A DNA stretch of 64,000 nt from Pirellulales bacterium (GTDB lineage: Bacteria > Planctomycetota > Planctomycetia > Pirellulales > JAICIG01), in the NCBI GenBank assembly GCA_025927475.1, contig JAICLL010000002.1, positions 80,534 through 144,533 on the forward strand. Reading direction: 5' to 3'. Below the pieces are notes generated by a model. It worked only from the letters and a program-made list of their open reading frames with translations, was not told the DNA's origin and searched no databases. The position numbers and the translations under genes are program-made. Below are positions 9,887 to 18,095 of this stretch, piece by piece; the first letter of the stretch is position 1; each line of letters begins with the position of its first letter.

Positions 9887-10299
9887 AATACGTTCTCGAC
9901 GCATCAGTCGCCATCAAGTGGGTGCTTCCGGAAGCCGATTCGGCGAAAGCCCTCTCCCTTCGCGATGACTACGGCAAGGGTATTCACGAGCTTCTCGCGC
10001 CCGACATTTTCAAGGTCGAGGCGGCACATGCGCTGACACGAGCGGAACGGCGTAAGGTTTTGCTGCAAGGTGAAGCGATCAACAGGATGGTCTTGCTGAT
10101 GCAGACGCGGCCGTTACTGCGCCCCTTTAGTTCACTGCTGCCCCGCGCGATGGACATTTCCTCGCAGCAGCAAATTGGCGTGTATGATTGTCTCTACGTC
10201 GCTCTTGCTGAGCGCGAGCAATGCAAGGTTGTTACAGCCGACCAGCGAGTGCTCGCGCTCTTTCCGGCAGCCGCGGTCTCGCTCGATTCCTTACCCTGA
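9883..10299 (+). CDS. PIN-domain ribonuclease toxin, VapC type
   Basis: A 138-residue PIN protein: MKYVLDASVAIKWVLPEAD carries the first catalytic Asp, DIFKVEAAHALTRAERRK the conserved Glu, and GVYDCLYVALAEREQCKVVT the third Asp, with ADQRVLALFP at the end. VapC toxins are magnesium-dependent RNases that cut tRNA or rRNA when freed from the antitoxin. All acidic positions are present, so it should be active. It overlaps the upstream 59-residue gene by 4 bp and stands in an accessory stretch with a second, broken VapC fragment at 6820. Confidence 0.85.
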   Translation: MKYVLDASVAIKWVLPEADSAKALSLRDDYGKGIHELLAPDIFKVEAAHALTRAERRKVLLQGEAINRMVLLMQTRPLLRPFSSLLPRAMDISSQQQIGVYDCLYVALAEREQCKVVTADQRVLALFPAAAVSLDSLP

Positions 10300-10322
10300 C
10301 AGGAACTCCGGGAAGGCAAATC

Positions 10323-10565
10323 ATGAGCGAAGCCGTAAACATTGGTGTGCGCGACTCCGAGGTTATCATTCGGCTCACCGTGCCCGAAGCCGTCGTTCTC
10401 GACGCGTTGCTTCGACGTTATTCAGAGACTGATTGCCTCGTCATCGCAGGCCAAGCGGAGCAGCGGGCACTGTGGAACCTGCAGTGTGTTGTCGAGAAGT
10501 TCGCGGGCCAGCGGCCTGCCGCCCACCCGCGCCGAGTGACGCAAGCCCAACCAAGGAAAGAATGA
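10323..10565 (+). CDS. Small hypothetical protein
   Basis: An 80-residue protein beginning MSEAVNIGVRDSEVIIRLTV and ending in basic sequence. GGAAGG lies about six bases before the ATG. Its stop overlaps the start of the following DinB gene in an ATGA arrangement, which supports real translation. I do not recognise the family; LTVPEAVVLDALLRRYSETD suggests a small alpha/beta fold. It sits 23 bp after the VapC gene but nothing ties it to the toxin. Confidence 0.55.
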   Translation: MSEAVNIGVRDSEVIIRLTVPEAVVLDALLRRYSETDCLVIAGQAEQRALWNLQCVVEKFAGQRPAAHPRRVTQAQPRKE

Positions 10566-11053
10566 ACATGAACGCCTGCAAGCTGGCCGAGATACCACTC
10601 TTGATGACGCACGACATGATGAAGCAAATGTTGGGCGACTTGTCCGACGCCGACCTGCTCGAGCGACCGGTGGACGGGGCTAATCATATCGCCTGGCAGA
10701 TCGGCCACCTCATCGTGGCCGAGCAGCGACTGGGTTCGCAGATTCCCGGTGCTCAATACCCAGAACTGCCGGCCGGCTTCGCCGAGCAGCACGACCGTCA
10801 GCCAACCGCCCAACATACGACGAGCGGCTTCGGCACGAAGGCGCAATACCTGATGCTGCTGGAGCGCACGCGCGAGGCGACGCTGACAGCCCTGCGACGG
10901 CTCACGGACGCCGATCTCGACACGCCGGCCAAGGGACCGGCCAACATTACGAATGTCGGCGGGGTGCTGACGTTGATCGCCAATCACACCATCATGCACG
11001 GCGGGCAGTTCAGCGTCGTCCGCCGCAAGCTCGGCAAGCCGGTCTTGTTTTGA
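10562..11053 (+). CDS. DinB-family protein
   Basis: A 163-residue four-helix-bundle protein of the DinB/YfiT type. The expected metal-site histidines are visible in IAWQIGHLIVAEQRL and in ANHTIMHGGQFSVVRRKLG. The MTHDMMKQML helix at the N-terminus fits too. DinB proteins include metal-dependent thiol S-transferases and many uncharacterised members, so the substrate is unknown. It is translationally coupled to the 80-residue gene before it. A second, unrelated-looking DinB protein occurs at 33864. Confidence 0.75.
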   Translation: MNMNACKLAEIPLLMTHDMMKQMLGDLSDADLLERPVDGANHIAWQIGHLIVAEQRLGSQIPGAQYPELPAGFAEQHDRQPTAQHTTSGFGTKAQYLMLLERTREATLTALRRLTDADLDTPAKGPANITNVGGVLTLIANHTIMHGGQFSVVRRKLGKPVLF

Positions 11054-11105
11054 TGGCACCGGGCAGCCGCCTTCGACTGGACGCTGAACCTGAGTTTCCG
11101 AAATC

Positions 11106-11729
11106 ATGATCACCAAAATCACCGGCCGGCTGCTGACGATCGACGACGACGCGTTGACGCTGGGCGTCGGCGCGTTTGAATACGAGGTGCGCATCCCCGA
11201 ATTCACGCGCCGGCAGCTTCAAAGCCGCCTGGGGCAAGACGTGAGTCTCCATACGATTGATTACCTGGAAGGTAACCCGGCGCAGGGGCGCCTGACGCCG
11301 CGGTTGATTGGGTTTCTCAGCGAGGTGGAGCGCGAATTCTTCGACCTGATCTGCTCGGTCGATGGCGTGGGCGTGAAGAAGGCCCTGCGGGCGATGGTAC
11401 GACCGGTGCCCGAAGTTGCCACCGCCATCGAGGAGCAAGACGCCAAGACGCTCTCGAGCCTGCCGGGCGTGGGAGCCGCTCTGGCCGAGCGGATCATCGC
11501 CAAGCTGCGCCGCAAGGTGCCCAAGTTTGCCTTGATGGTAGCCCGCGATACGCCGGTGGCCGCCGACGTTGAGCGCGACGTCATCGAAGAGACGTTTCAA
11601 GTGTTGCGGCAACTCGGCCACTCGGAAAGCGATGCGCGCCGCCTACTGGAGGCCGCCCTGCAAGCCAAGAAAAAGTATGCCGACGTCGAGGCGCTATTGC
11701 AGGCCATCTATCAACAGCGGCATGCTTGA
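11106..11729 (+). CDS. ruvA: Holliday junction branch-migration protein RuvA
   Basis: A 207-residue RuvA. Domain I is an OB fold ([20 protein letters not shown]), domain II has the helix-hairpin-helix pair ([10 protein letters not shown] and [21 protein letters not shown]), and domain III is the C-terminal helical part ([20 protein letters not shown]) that binds RuvB. RuvA tetramers grip the junction and load the RuvB motor. The N-terminal LPG-type hairpin is typical. The gene is separated from ruvC by 4.6 kb of accessory sequence. Confidence 0.95.
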   Translation: MITKITGRLLTIDDDALTLGVGAFEYEVRIPEFTRRQLQSRLGQDVSLHTIDYLEGNPAQGRLTPRLIGFLSEVEREFFDLICSVDGVGVKKALRAMVRPVPEVATAIEEQDAKTLSSLPGVGAALAERIIAKLRRKVPKFALMVARDTPVAADVERDVIEETFQVLRQLGHSESDARRLLEAALQAKKKYADVEALLQAIYQQRHA

Positions 11730-11747
11730 CGACCTTGGCCAGCGGCA

Positions 11748-12026
11748 TTATCGCACATCGCCGTGGTCGGGCTTTTGGGCCTGCCGCTCCAGTTTCTGGC
11801 CGGCGTGCTCGAGGGCTTTGCCGGTCTTCTGCATGGCGTGCTTGGTCGAATCTTCAGCCTTGGAGGCATCGAAAGTGACCTCGACGCGCCCGCCCGCTGG
11901 CTGCCGCACGGTCAACGCGCCGGTGGCCCAAAGCACGCCAACGGCCAGCAAGACCACCACCAGCAAACCGAAGAACAGCCCCGGCCCCGAAATGCCGCGA
12001 TCGACATAAACGCGTTCTTGTACCAT
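11748..12026 (-). CDS. Small single-pass membrane protein, unknown
   Basis: A 92-residue protein with a short N-terminal segment (MVQERVYVDRGISGP), one transmembrane helix (GLFFGLLVVVLLAVGVLWAT) and a basic, helical C-terminal tail (KAEDSTKHAMQKTGKALEHA). AAGGAG lies seven bases before the ATG at 12024-12026, a strong ribosome-binding site that fixes the start; the longer frame to 12299 would run through an intergenic repeat. Convergent with ruvA. I do not recognise a family; the tail resembles small stress-type membrane proteins. Confidence 0.75.
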   Translation of the reverse strand: MVQERVYVDRGISGPGLFFGLLVVVLLAVGVLWATGALTVRQPAGGRVEVTFDASKAEDSTKHAMQKTGKALEHAGQKLERQAQKPDHGDVR

Positions 12027-12134
12027 GGTTTTCTCCTTTGGGCAGGGCGCGGGATGATACCCAGCAAACCCCCTTGCACTCGGCGTTCCGAAACTTGCGC
12101 GTACCGGCGCCGATTCGCTTGTCCCGCAGTGGTC

Positions 12135-12180
12135 CGTAGCGTGGGACGAGCTTGCGAGTCCCCGCTCGGCCCACCCTACG
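12135..12180. repeat. Family C dispersed palindrome (CGTAGxGTGGGxCGAG)
   Basis: CGTAGCGTGGGACGAG pairs with CTCGGCCCACCCTACG across a short centre. Related single arms (GTAGGGTGGGCCGAG) occur at 25225, 43953 and 51759 in other intergenic spaces. Confidence 0.7.
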
Positions 12181-12211
12181 CAAAGCCATAAGGCGATTGA
12201 AGTTGTGACAC

Positions 12212-12241
12212 TTGACCCCCACCGCCTACGACCGATATAGT
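12212..12241 (+). promoter_or_regulatory. Sigma-70-type promoter for the YrdC-YwlE gene
   Basis: TTGACC at 12212-12217 and TATAGT at 12236-12241 are separated by 18 bp and lie about 48 bp before the start codon at 12289. Both hexamers match the consensus at five and five of six positions, one of the better promoter candidates in the window. Confidence 0.5.
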
Positions 12242-12288
12242 AAAATCTTGGTCCTGTTCGCGTCAGAAGTGCCGTTTCGCCCCGCGCC

Positions 12289-13455
12289 ATGCCTCCCATT
12301 GTTATCGACTTGCGCAGCGCCGATGACTCGCGCGATGTGGTTCACCGCGCCGTGCAGGCGCTGGCCGAGGGATGCCTGGTGGGCTTTCCGACCGAGACGG
12401 TGTATGCCTTGGCGGCCAGTGCGTTGAGCGAACCCGCGGTCGAAAAGCTCCGCAAGTTGTGCGGCCAGGACGAAAAGCCACTGACGCTGGCCATCAAAAG
12501 TGCCGATGAGGCGCTCGATTATGTGCCCTGCCTCGGGCCGCTCGGCCGCCGGTTGGCCCGCCGCTGCTGGCCTGGCCCTGTGACGCTCATTGTGCAAGAC
12601 CGCCACCCAGACAGCGCGCTGCGTCAACTCGGCGCCAATGTTCAGCAATCCGTCGTGGCGGACGGCCACATTGGATTGCGCGTGCCGGCGCATCCGACGC
12701 TGCTCGATGTGCTGCGGCTGTTAGCGGGGCCGGTGGTGTTCGCCCCGGCTCGCCATGCAGGGCAACCAGATGCGGTCAGCGCCCAGGAGTTGCTGGAACG
12801 GGTCAATGACCAGGTCGATTTGGTCATCGACGACGGTCGCAGCCGATTCGGTCAGCCTGCCAGCGCGGTCAGGCTGGGCGAGGCGGGCTTTGATGTCGTG
12901 CAAATCGGTGTGGTTTCGGCGCAAACGCTCAAACGGCTGGCAAGTATGATTGTGTTGTTCGTCTGCACCGGCAATACCTGCCGCAGTCCGATGGCCGAGG
13001 GGCTTTTCCGCCACTTGCTGGCTGCCCGGCTGGGCTGCCAAGGCGACGAGTTGGAAGACCGTGGAGCGATGGTCCTCTCGGCGGGCATCGCCGCAATGTT
13101 GGGGGGCCGAGCGGCGGCCGAGGCCATCAACGCGCTGTCGCCGCTGGGCGTCGATCTGACGGCGCACGAGAGTCAGCCGCTCACCGAGCAGTTGGTGCGG
13201 CACGCCGACCTGATTTTGGCGATGACGCGGTCGCATCGACAGGCCATTCTGGCCGAATGGCCCGACGCGGCCAGCCGCGTAAAGCTGCTCTGCCACGACG
13301 AGGCCGACGTGCCCGACCCCGTCGGCGGGCCGGCCGAACAATATGAGCGCTGCCTGGCCCAGATGCAGCCCGAACTCGAAAAGTGGGTCGATCGGGTGGC
13401 GGACGAATTGAACTTGAATTTTCCGCAGACCGACGACGCCTCGTCCGAAAGGTAA
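12289..13455 (+). CDS. Fusion of a YrdC/Sua5-like domain and a YwlE-like (LMW-PTP fold) protein-arginine phosphatase domain
   Basis: A 388-residue two-domain protein. Residues about 1-215 are YrdC/Sua5-like (FPTETVYALAA, KPLTLAI, RCWPGPVTLIV, GLRVPAHP), the fold that makes threonylcarbamoyl-AMP for tRNA t6A. Its usual SANxSG motif is replaced by APARHAGQ and the KxRP region by LRKLCGQDEKPL, so activity is uncertain. From residue 220 a low-molecular-weight phosphatase domain begins IVLFVCTGNTCRSPMAEG: Cys226 nucleophile, Arg232, and Thr230 in the position that in Bacillus YwlE selects phospho-arginine; DVPDPVGG supplies the general acid. No strong ribosome site precedes the internal ATG at 12946, supporting one polypeptide. 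rpiB follows after 6 bp. Confidence 0.85.
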   Translation: MPPIVIDLRSADDSRDVVHRAVQALAEGCLVGFPTETVYALAASALSEPAVEKLRKLCGQDEKPLTLAIKSADEALDYVPCLGPLGRRLARRCWPGPVTLIVQDRHPDSALRQLGANVQQSVVADGHIGLRVPAHPTLLDVLRLLAGPVVFAPARHAGQPDAVSAQELLERVNDQVDLVIDDGRSRFGQPASAVRLGEAGFDVVQIGVVSAQTLKRLASMIVLFVCTGNTCRSPMAEGLFRHLLAARLGCQGDELEDRGAMVLSAGIAAMLGGRAAAEAINALSPLGVDLTAHESQPLTEQLVRHADLILAMTRSHRQAILAEWPDAASRVKLLCHDEADVPDPVGGPAEQYERCLAQMQPELEKWVDRVADELNLNFPQTDDASSER

Positions 13456-13461
13456 CATTCC

Positions 13462-13914
13462 ATGCGCATCGCGATCGGCAGCGACCATCGTGGTTATGCC
13501 ATCAAGCAGAAAGTCATCGAACTGGTGAAGCACCTGGGGCACGACGTGGTCGATGTCGGCACCGGGGGCACCGAGAGCGTCGATTACCCCGATGTGGCCA
13601 GCATTGTGGCCGGGCAAGTCAGCCGCGGCGAGGTGGAGCGGGGCATTTTGATCTGCGGCACCGGCATCGGCATGTCGATCGCCGCCAACAAGTTTCCGGG
13701 CGTCCGCGCGGCCCCCTGCCACGACGACCTCTCGGCCGAAATGAGCCGCCGCCATAACAATCTGAACGTGCTCTGCCTGTCGGCCGACATGCTGGGCGAG
13801 AAGCTCATCGACCGGATGGTTGATATTTGGTTGCGCACCGAGTTTGAAGGCGGGCGTCACGCTCGGCGGGTCGAAAAAATTCTGAAGTTAGAGAATCCGC
13901 AGGCCGGCGGCTAA
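13462..13914 (+). CDS. rpiB: Ribose 5-phosphate isomerase B
   Basis: A 150-residue RpiB, interconverting ribose 5-phosphate and ribulose 5-phosphate in the pentose phosphate pathway. MRIAIGSDHRGYAIKQKV and GILICGTGIGMSIAANKFPG are the family signatures; the catalytic Cys is in ILICGTG and the following HNNLNVLCLSADMLGE is also typical. It starts 6 bp after the YrdC-YwlE fusion and is likely in its transcript. Its last 110 bp overlap the 3' end of the opposing dus gene. Confidence 0.93.
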   Translation: MRIAIGSDHRGYAIKQKVIELVKHLGHDVVDVGTGGTESVDYPDVASIVAGQVSRGEVERGILICGTGIGMSIAANKFPGVRAAPCHDDLSAEMSRRHNNLNVLCLSADMLGEKLIDRMVDIWLRTEFEGGRHARRVEKILKLENPQAGG

Positions 13915-14932
13915 CCTCGCGCGGAAAATAAGTTTCGACCACGTGATGGAACTCGCTGGGCGCAGCCACCCGCGCCACGTGCGAGCGAAATTCGCGAGCG
14001 CCTGCCCGACCTTGGGCATAGCAACAAGCGAACTTGCGCATCAGAATTGTGCCTTTCTCGTCGCCAAACCGCTGGGCCACCAGCCGGTAGTGATGTAACA
14101 ACAGCTCGCGTTCTTCCGCCAAGCTCAGATCGGGCGGAACCGGCTCGCCCGCCAAGGCCGCCTGCGCCTGGCGAAACAGCCACGGCTTGGCGAGCGAGGC
14201 TCGGGCGATCATGACGCCGTCGACCCGGTACCGCCGGAAGGCTTCGACCACCTTGCCCGGCGAATCGAGATCGCCGTTGCCGATGAGCGGAATGCGCTTC
14301 AAGTGCTCCTTGAGCGACGAAATTCGCTCCCAGTCGGCCGAGCCTTTGAAAAAGTCCTGGGCAGTGCGGCCGTGTACCGTCAAAGCCGCCGCCCCCGCGC
14401 CCTCGACCACTTGGGCGATCTCGACCGCCGTGATGGTGTCGCGCGTGCAGCCGAGCCGAATCTTGGCGGTCACGGGCGTCGGAGCGCACGCCCGGACCAC
14501 ACGCTCGACAATCGCTCCCACGCGATCGGGGAAACGCAATAGGTACGAACCGCTGTGCGCCTCGACCGTTACCTGCCTAACCGGGCAGCCGAAGTTGATG
14601 TCGACCACGCTCACGCCAAACTCGTGGGCCAGCCGCGCGCCCACCGCGGCCAGCGTCGCCGGGTCGTTGTCCCAGATCTGCACTGCCAGCGGGCGCGGTT
14701 CGTCGATCACGCCCCACAGCCGATCGGGAAGCTCGTGCCGCCCTTCGATCGCCAAAAAGCCTTTGGCGCTGATCATTTCTGTGGCTTGCAGTCCCACACC
14801 GCCAAACTGCCGCACGATCTGCCGAAAGGCGTAGTTGGTAAACCCCGCCATCGGCGCTTGCAGAATCGGCGGATCGACCAGCACCGATCCGATGCGCAGC
14901 GCCGGAGGTCGAGATGGGGCCGCAACGAGCAT
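13805..14932 (-). CDS. tRNA-dihydrouridine synthase
   Basis: A 375-residue FMN enzyme that reduces uridine to dihydrouridine in tRNA D-loops. The TIM-barrel motifs are clear: LQAPMAGFTNYAFRQIVRQF, DINFGCPVRQV with the catalytic Cys, LTVHGRTAQDFFKGSADW, and IPLIGNGDLDSPGKV, VDGVMIARA. The C-terminal helical domain is present (LLLHHYRLVAQRFGDEKG). The last ~35 residues continue past the normal end and overlap rpiB by 110 bp in the opposite direction. The start at 14930-14932 is reasonable but the first 10 residues could be trimmed. Confidence 0.92.
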   Translation of the reverse strand: MLVAAPSRPPALRIGSVLVDPPILQAPMAGFTNYAFRQIVRQFGGVGLQATEMISAKGFLAIEGRHELPDRLWGVIDEPRPLAVQIWDNDPATLAAVGARLAHEFGVSVVDINFGCPVRQVTVEAHSGSYLLRFPDRVGAIVERVVRACAPTPVTAKIRLGCTRDTITAVEIAQVVEGAGAAALTVHGRTAQDFFKGSADWERISSLKEHLKRIPLIGNGDLDSPGKVVEAFRRYRVDGVMIARASLAKPWLFRQAQAALAGEPVPPDLSLAEERELLLHHYRLVAQRFGDEKGTILMRKFACCYAQGRAGAREFRSHVARVAAPSEFHHVVETYFPREVSRRPADSLTSEFFRPAERDARLQTRCATKYQPSGR

Positions 14933-14936
14933 CGGA

Positions 14937-14971
14937 GGATTCGGGATTCAGGATTCGGGATTCAGGAGCAG
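14937..14971 (+). repeat. Short direct repeat of GGATTCGGGATTCA
   Basis: GGATTCGGGATTCA is present twice in a row between dus and hslU, followed by a copy lacking part of the unit. The remaining spacer to 15097 shows nothing coding. Confidence 0.6.
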
Positions 14972-15097
14972 GAAGCGAATCAGCGATGGGTGATCTGCGC
15001 TCATCATTGTGCGGCTGTGAATTTTGACTTTTGCATTTTGACTTCTTACGCTTTCACCGTTTCGCCGTTGTACGACCAGCCCCCAGCCCCCAGCCAC

Positions 15098-16438
15098 TCA
15101 CAAAATGAATTGACTCAGATCCTCATCCTTCACCACCTTGTCGAGCCGCTCGTTCACGTAGGGCGCGTCGATTTTCACGCGGCGCTTCTTCATCTCGGGC
15201 GCGTCGAAACTCAAGTCTTCGAGCAATCGCTCCATGATCGTGTAAAGCCGCCGCGCGCCGATGTTTTGCGTCGATTGATTGACTTGAAACGCATAGCTGG
15301 CCAGCGACTCGATGGCGTCGGCCGTAAACTCCAGCTCCACATTCTCCGTCTTCAGCAGCGCCTCGTATTGCTTGGTCAATGCGCTCTTCGGCTCGGTCAA
15401 GATGCGAATAAAATCGTCCTTGGTCAGGTCTTGCAGCTCGACGCGAATGGGAAACCGTCCTTGCAACTCGGGCATCAGCTCGCTGGGGCTGGCCCGATGA
15501 AACGCGCCCGCGGCGATGAACAGAATATGGTCGGTTTTCACGTAGCCGTAACGGGTCTGCACGGTGGTGCCTTCCACGATGGGCAACAGATCGCGCTGCA
15601 CGCCTTGCCGCGAAACGTCGGCCCCTTTGCCCTCGCTGGCCACCACCTTGTCGATCTCGTCGACAAACAAAATGCCCAGGTCTTCGGCCAGCTCGATGGC
15701 GGCGGCGTTGACCTTTTCTTGGTTAATGAGAGAGTCGCTCTCTTGCTCGTGGAGCACGCGGCGCGCGTCTTTGACGGTCATTTCGCGGCGCGATGTGCTG
15801 CGCGGGATGATCTTTTCAAACATGCCCTGCAGATCGAGATCGACTTGCTCCATGCCCATGCCGGTGAGCATCATCGGCACGGCTTTTTGCTCCAGCGTCA
15901 GCTCGACCTTGCGTTCGTCGAGATCGCCGGCCGCCAGCATCGCCCGCATCTTTTCGCGGGTCCGCTCGTGCCGCTCGAGCGCTTTGTTCACGGCTTCATC
16001 GCTGGTTTCGTCCGAGGCCACCGGCGGCGGCACGAGCAAATCCAGCAGCTTTTCCTCGGCCCGCTGACGGGCTTCTTCTTCGACCTTGGCCCGTTCGCTC
16101 TCGCGGACCAGCCCAATGGCATTCTCGACCAGCTCACGGATCATGCTCTCGACGTCGCGGCCATAGTAGCCCACCTCGGTATACTTGGTGGCTTCGACCT
16201 TGATGAACGGGGCGCCGGTCAGCTTGGCCAGCCGCCGGGCGATCTCGGTCTTGCCGACGCCGGTGGGGCCGATCATCAGGATGTTCTTGGGGGCCACCTC
16301 GGCCTTCATGTCGTCGGCCAACTGTTGCCGCCGCCAGCGGTTGCGAATGGCGATGGCCACGGCCCGCTTGGCGTCGTGCTGGCCCACGATGTGCCGGTCC
16401 AGCTCGTCCACAATCTGCCGCGGCGTCAGGTCTCGCAA
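15098..16438 (-). CDS. hslU: ATPase subunit of the HslUV (ClpYQ) protease
   Basis: A 446-residue AAA+ unfoldase. [20 protein letters not shown] opens it, with Walker [17 protein letters not shown] and Walker [11 protein letters not shown]. The intermediate domain (about residues 110-240) and the C-terminal DLSQFIL tail, which docks into HslV, are present. I place the start at the TTG at 16436-16438: GGAGGA lies six bases upstream, and it overlaps the end of hslV by 13 bp. No ATG fits; the frame further upstream is antisense-like within hslV. HslU unfolds substrates and feeds them to HslV. Confidence 0.93.
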   Translation of the reverse strand: MRDLTPRQIVDELDRHIVGQHDAKRAVAIAIRNRWRRQQLADDMKAEVAPKNILMIGPTGVGKTEIARRLAKLTGAPFIKVEATKYTEVGYYGRDVESMIRELVENAIGLVRESERAKVEEEARQRAEEKLLDLLVPPPVASDETSDEAVNKALERHERTREKMRAMLAAGDLDERKVELTLEQKAVPMMLTGMGMEQVDLDLQGMFEKIIPRSTSRREMTVKDARRVLHEQESDSLINQEKVNAAAIELAEDLGILFVDEIDKVVASEGKGADVSRQGVQRDLLPIVEGTTVQTRYGYVKTDHILFIAAGAFHRASPSELMPELQGRFPIRVELQDLTKDDFIRILTEPKSALTKQYEALLKTENVELEFTADAIESLASYAFQVNQSTQNIGARRLYTIMERLLEDLSFDAPEMKKRRVKIDAPYVNERLDKVVKDEDLSQFIL

Positions 16439-16968
16439 GGCAGTTCCTCCACGGTGAGATGGGTGTTGGTGTAAATGTCGATTTCGGCGGCGATGCCCAG
16501 AGCCTCGCGCACGATCTGGCCGGCTGACAGGTCGGAGTGGGCGATCAAAGCGCGTGCTGCCGCCACAGCATAATTGCCCCCCGAACCGATGCCCAGCACG
16601 CCGTCGGTGGGCTGGATCACGTCGCCATTGCCGGTGACCAAGAGCGTATGTTTGGCGTCGACCACGGCCAGCAGGGCTTCGAGCCGCCGCAGTACGCGAT
16701 CGGTGCGCCATTCTTTGGCCAGCTCGGTGGCAGCCCGCGGCACGTTCGAGGGGTAATCTTTCAGCTTGGCTTCAAACCGTTCGAGCAGAGCGAAGGCGTC
16801 GGCGCTGCTACCGGCGAAGCCGGTGATGACTTTGCCGTCGAGCAGGCGGCGGATCTTGTTGGCGTCGCCCTTCATGACCGAGGCGCCCAGCGTCACCTGC
16901 CCGTCGCCGCCCAGCGCCACCGCGCCGCGATGCCGAACCGTGAGAATGGTCGTGCTGCGAGTTTTCAT
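16426..16968 (-). CDS. hslV: Peptidase subunit of the HslUV (ClpQ) protease
   Basis: A 180-residue proteasome-beta-like protease. The family start [10 protein letters not shown] is preceded by five residues (MKTRS), so maturation must remove a short propeptide to expose the N-terminal catalytic Thr, as in other HslV proteins with extended N-termini. [22 protein letters not shown] and the [16 protein letters not shown] stretch are all normal. It is co-transcribed with hslU (13-bp overlap, with the GGAGGA ribosome site for hslU inside the hslV coding sequence). Confidence 0.93.
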   Translation of the reverse strand: MKTRSTTILTVRHRGAVALGGDGQVTLGASVMKGDANKIRRLLDGKVITGFAGSSADAFALLERFEAKLKDYPSNVPRAATELAKEWRTDRVLRRLEALLAVVDAKHTLLVTGNGDVIQPTDGVLGIGSGGNYAVAAARALIAHSDLSAGQIVREALGIAAEIDIYTNTHLTVEELPCET

Positions 16969-17035
16969 TAGCTCATTTTGGCCGAAGTGGCCGAAAGACG
17001 CCAGAGGCTAGCCAATGTGGACTGCGGAATGCAAG

Positions 17036-17115
17036 ATTGTCGTCTTTCGCTCCGCGAAAGAAACGCTCTTTCGCCCAGCGGTCGCTGGCTGGGGCAGAGT
17101 GGAGCGATGCCCCGG
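17036..17115 (+). repeat. Half copy of family A palindrome followed by family B hairpin
   Basis: 17036-17060 reads ATTGTCGTCTTTCGC then TCCGCGAAAG, one arm of the family A palindrome (complete at 26409 and 30195), itself able to form the hairpin CTTTCGC-TCC-GCGAAAG. A family B copy follows at 17085-17115 (GGCTGGGGCAGAG..GATGCCCCGG). The rest of the 16969-17267 spacer shows no coding sequence. Confidence 0.7.
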
Positions 17116-17267
17116 TGTCCCTAACCGAGGAGCGGGTTCGATTTCCGCGGAAACTGAGGATACAATACGGCTGGAGATGAGTGCGTTCCGTCGCGCCATT
17201 ACGAAACGACGAAGAATTGCAATCGATACCGTAGCCTGTCAAGTATTTCGCAAAGGATAGGATCGCC

Positions 17268-17582
17268 ATGACCCCTGAGCAAGTGGCGCTTGAAGCACTG
17301 GAGACCGCCCGAGGATCTTTCCCAAAAGTGCCGCGCATCCAGCGGCTCCTGGTTGAAGATGAAGTAGACATGGAAGGCCACGACGCGCTGCGAGTGACTG
17401 TGGTCTTGCCCAACGACACGCGAGACGACGAACTCGCCGGTGAGAATACTCTTGCGCTCGACTGGGCGATCCATCAAGCGCTTCAGTCGAAAGACATCAA
17501 GCTGTTTCCATATGTCTTTTACGCCACCGAGCAGGAATTAGCGGACGCAACCGCGGAACGCGCAAGAGAAGCAGCAGGCTAG
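17268..17582 (+). CDS. Hypothetical partner of the HEPN-like protein
   Basis: A 104-residue acidic protein (ALRVTVVLPNDTRDDELAGE, LFPYVFYATEQELAD). AAAGGA lies about ten bases before the ATG. It is followed after 3 bp by the 169-residue HEPN-like gene, so the two are one unit. Small proteins with a beta-strand core encoded directly before an AYYA-type HEPN protein are a recurring arrangement, and it may act as an antidote or as a nucleotide-binding partner. I see no nucleotidyltransferase GSxxRG motif, so it is not a standard MNT antitoxin. Function unknown. Confidence 0.65.
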   Translation: MTPEQVALEALETARGSFPKVPRIQRLLVEDEVDMEGHDALRVTVVLPNDTRDDELAGENTLALDWAIHQALQSKDIKLFPYVFYATEQELADATAERAREAAG

Positions 17583-17585
17583 TGC

Positions 17586-18095
17586 ATGCACACCGATTTA
17601 CTTGCCCAGGCATGGGCACTGGCTCGTGCGGATAGAACCAGACCGAAGCAAGTGAACTTGCGGCGGGCCATATCCGCCGCGTACTACGCCTTTTTTCATT
17701 TCCTGACTGACGAGGCCTGCCGCTCATTGCTTGGCGCTGGAAACCAATTCAGGGGCTACCGTGATTCGCTCGCCCGCGCCTTCGAGCACTCAATAATACG
17801 GAGAGCTTGTGAATCGTTCGCTGGAGGCACGCTGCCAAAGGGTTTGCTGAAAGCGGTTCCTGCGTTTGTGGTTCCCCCTGATTTGCGGATGGTCGCCGCG
17901 GCATTTGTTCGTGCCCAACAAAAGCGGCATTGGGCTGAATATGATCGGTCCGAGAGATTCAGTCGCTCAGACGTGGAAGTTCTTATTGGTCAAATCGAAT
18001 CAGCGATCCTGCAATTCGATCGTTTGCCGGATCGCCAGCTTCGGAAGTTTTTCCTCGTCTGCCTCCTGGTCTGGGAGAACCTGCGTCGACCGTGA
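17586..18095 (+). CDS. HEPN-like helical protein, candidate toxin or RNase
   Basis: A 169-residue all-helical protein. The N-terminal stretch NLRRAISAAYYAFFHFLTDE is the familiar R-x-S-x-AYYA-x-FH pattern of HEPN-type proteins, where the Arg and His help form the RNA-cleaving pocket. A second candidate motif, RAFEHSIIRRAC, lies around residues 61-72. The canonical R-x4-6-H is therefore not exact, so RNase activity is a hypothesis. It is translated directly after the 104-residue gene (3-bp gap). No phage or IS genes flank it. Confidence 0.65.
   Translation: MHTDLLAQAWALARADRTRPKQVNLRRAISAAYYAFFHFLTDEACRSLLGAGNQFRGYRDSLARAFEHSIIRRACESFAGGTLPKGLLKAVPAFVVPPDLRMVAAAFVRAQQKRHWAEYDRSERFSRSDVEVLIGQIESAILQFDRLPDRQLRKFFLVCLLVWENLRRP

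Noticed and set aside
12946..13455. Separate phosphatase gene starting at the internal ATG
   Set aside because: No ribosome-binding site precedes it and the frame is continuous with the YrdC domain, so a fusion is simpler.
14555..16474. 639-codon forward frame across dus and hslU
   Set aside because: Antisense to two well-conserved genes; no recognisable motif.
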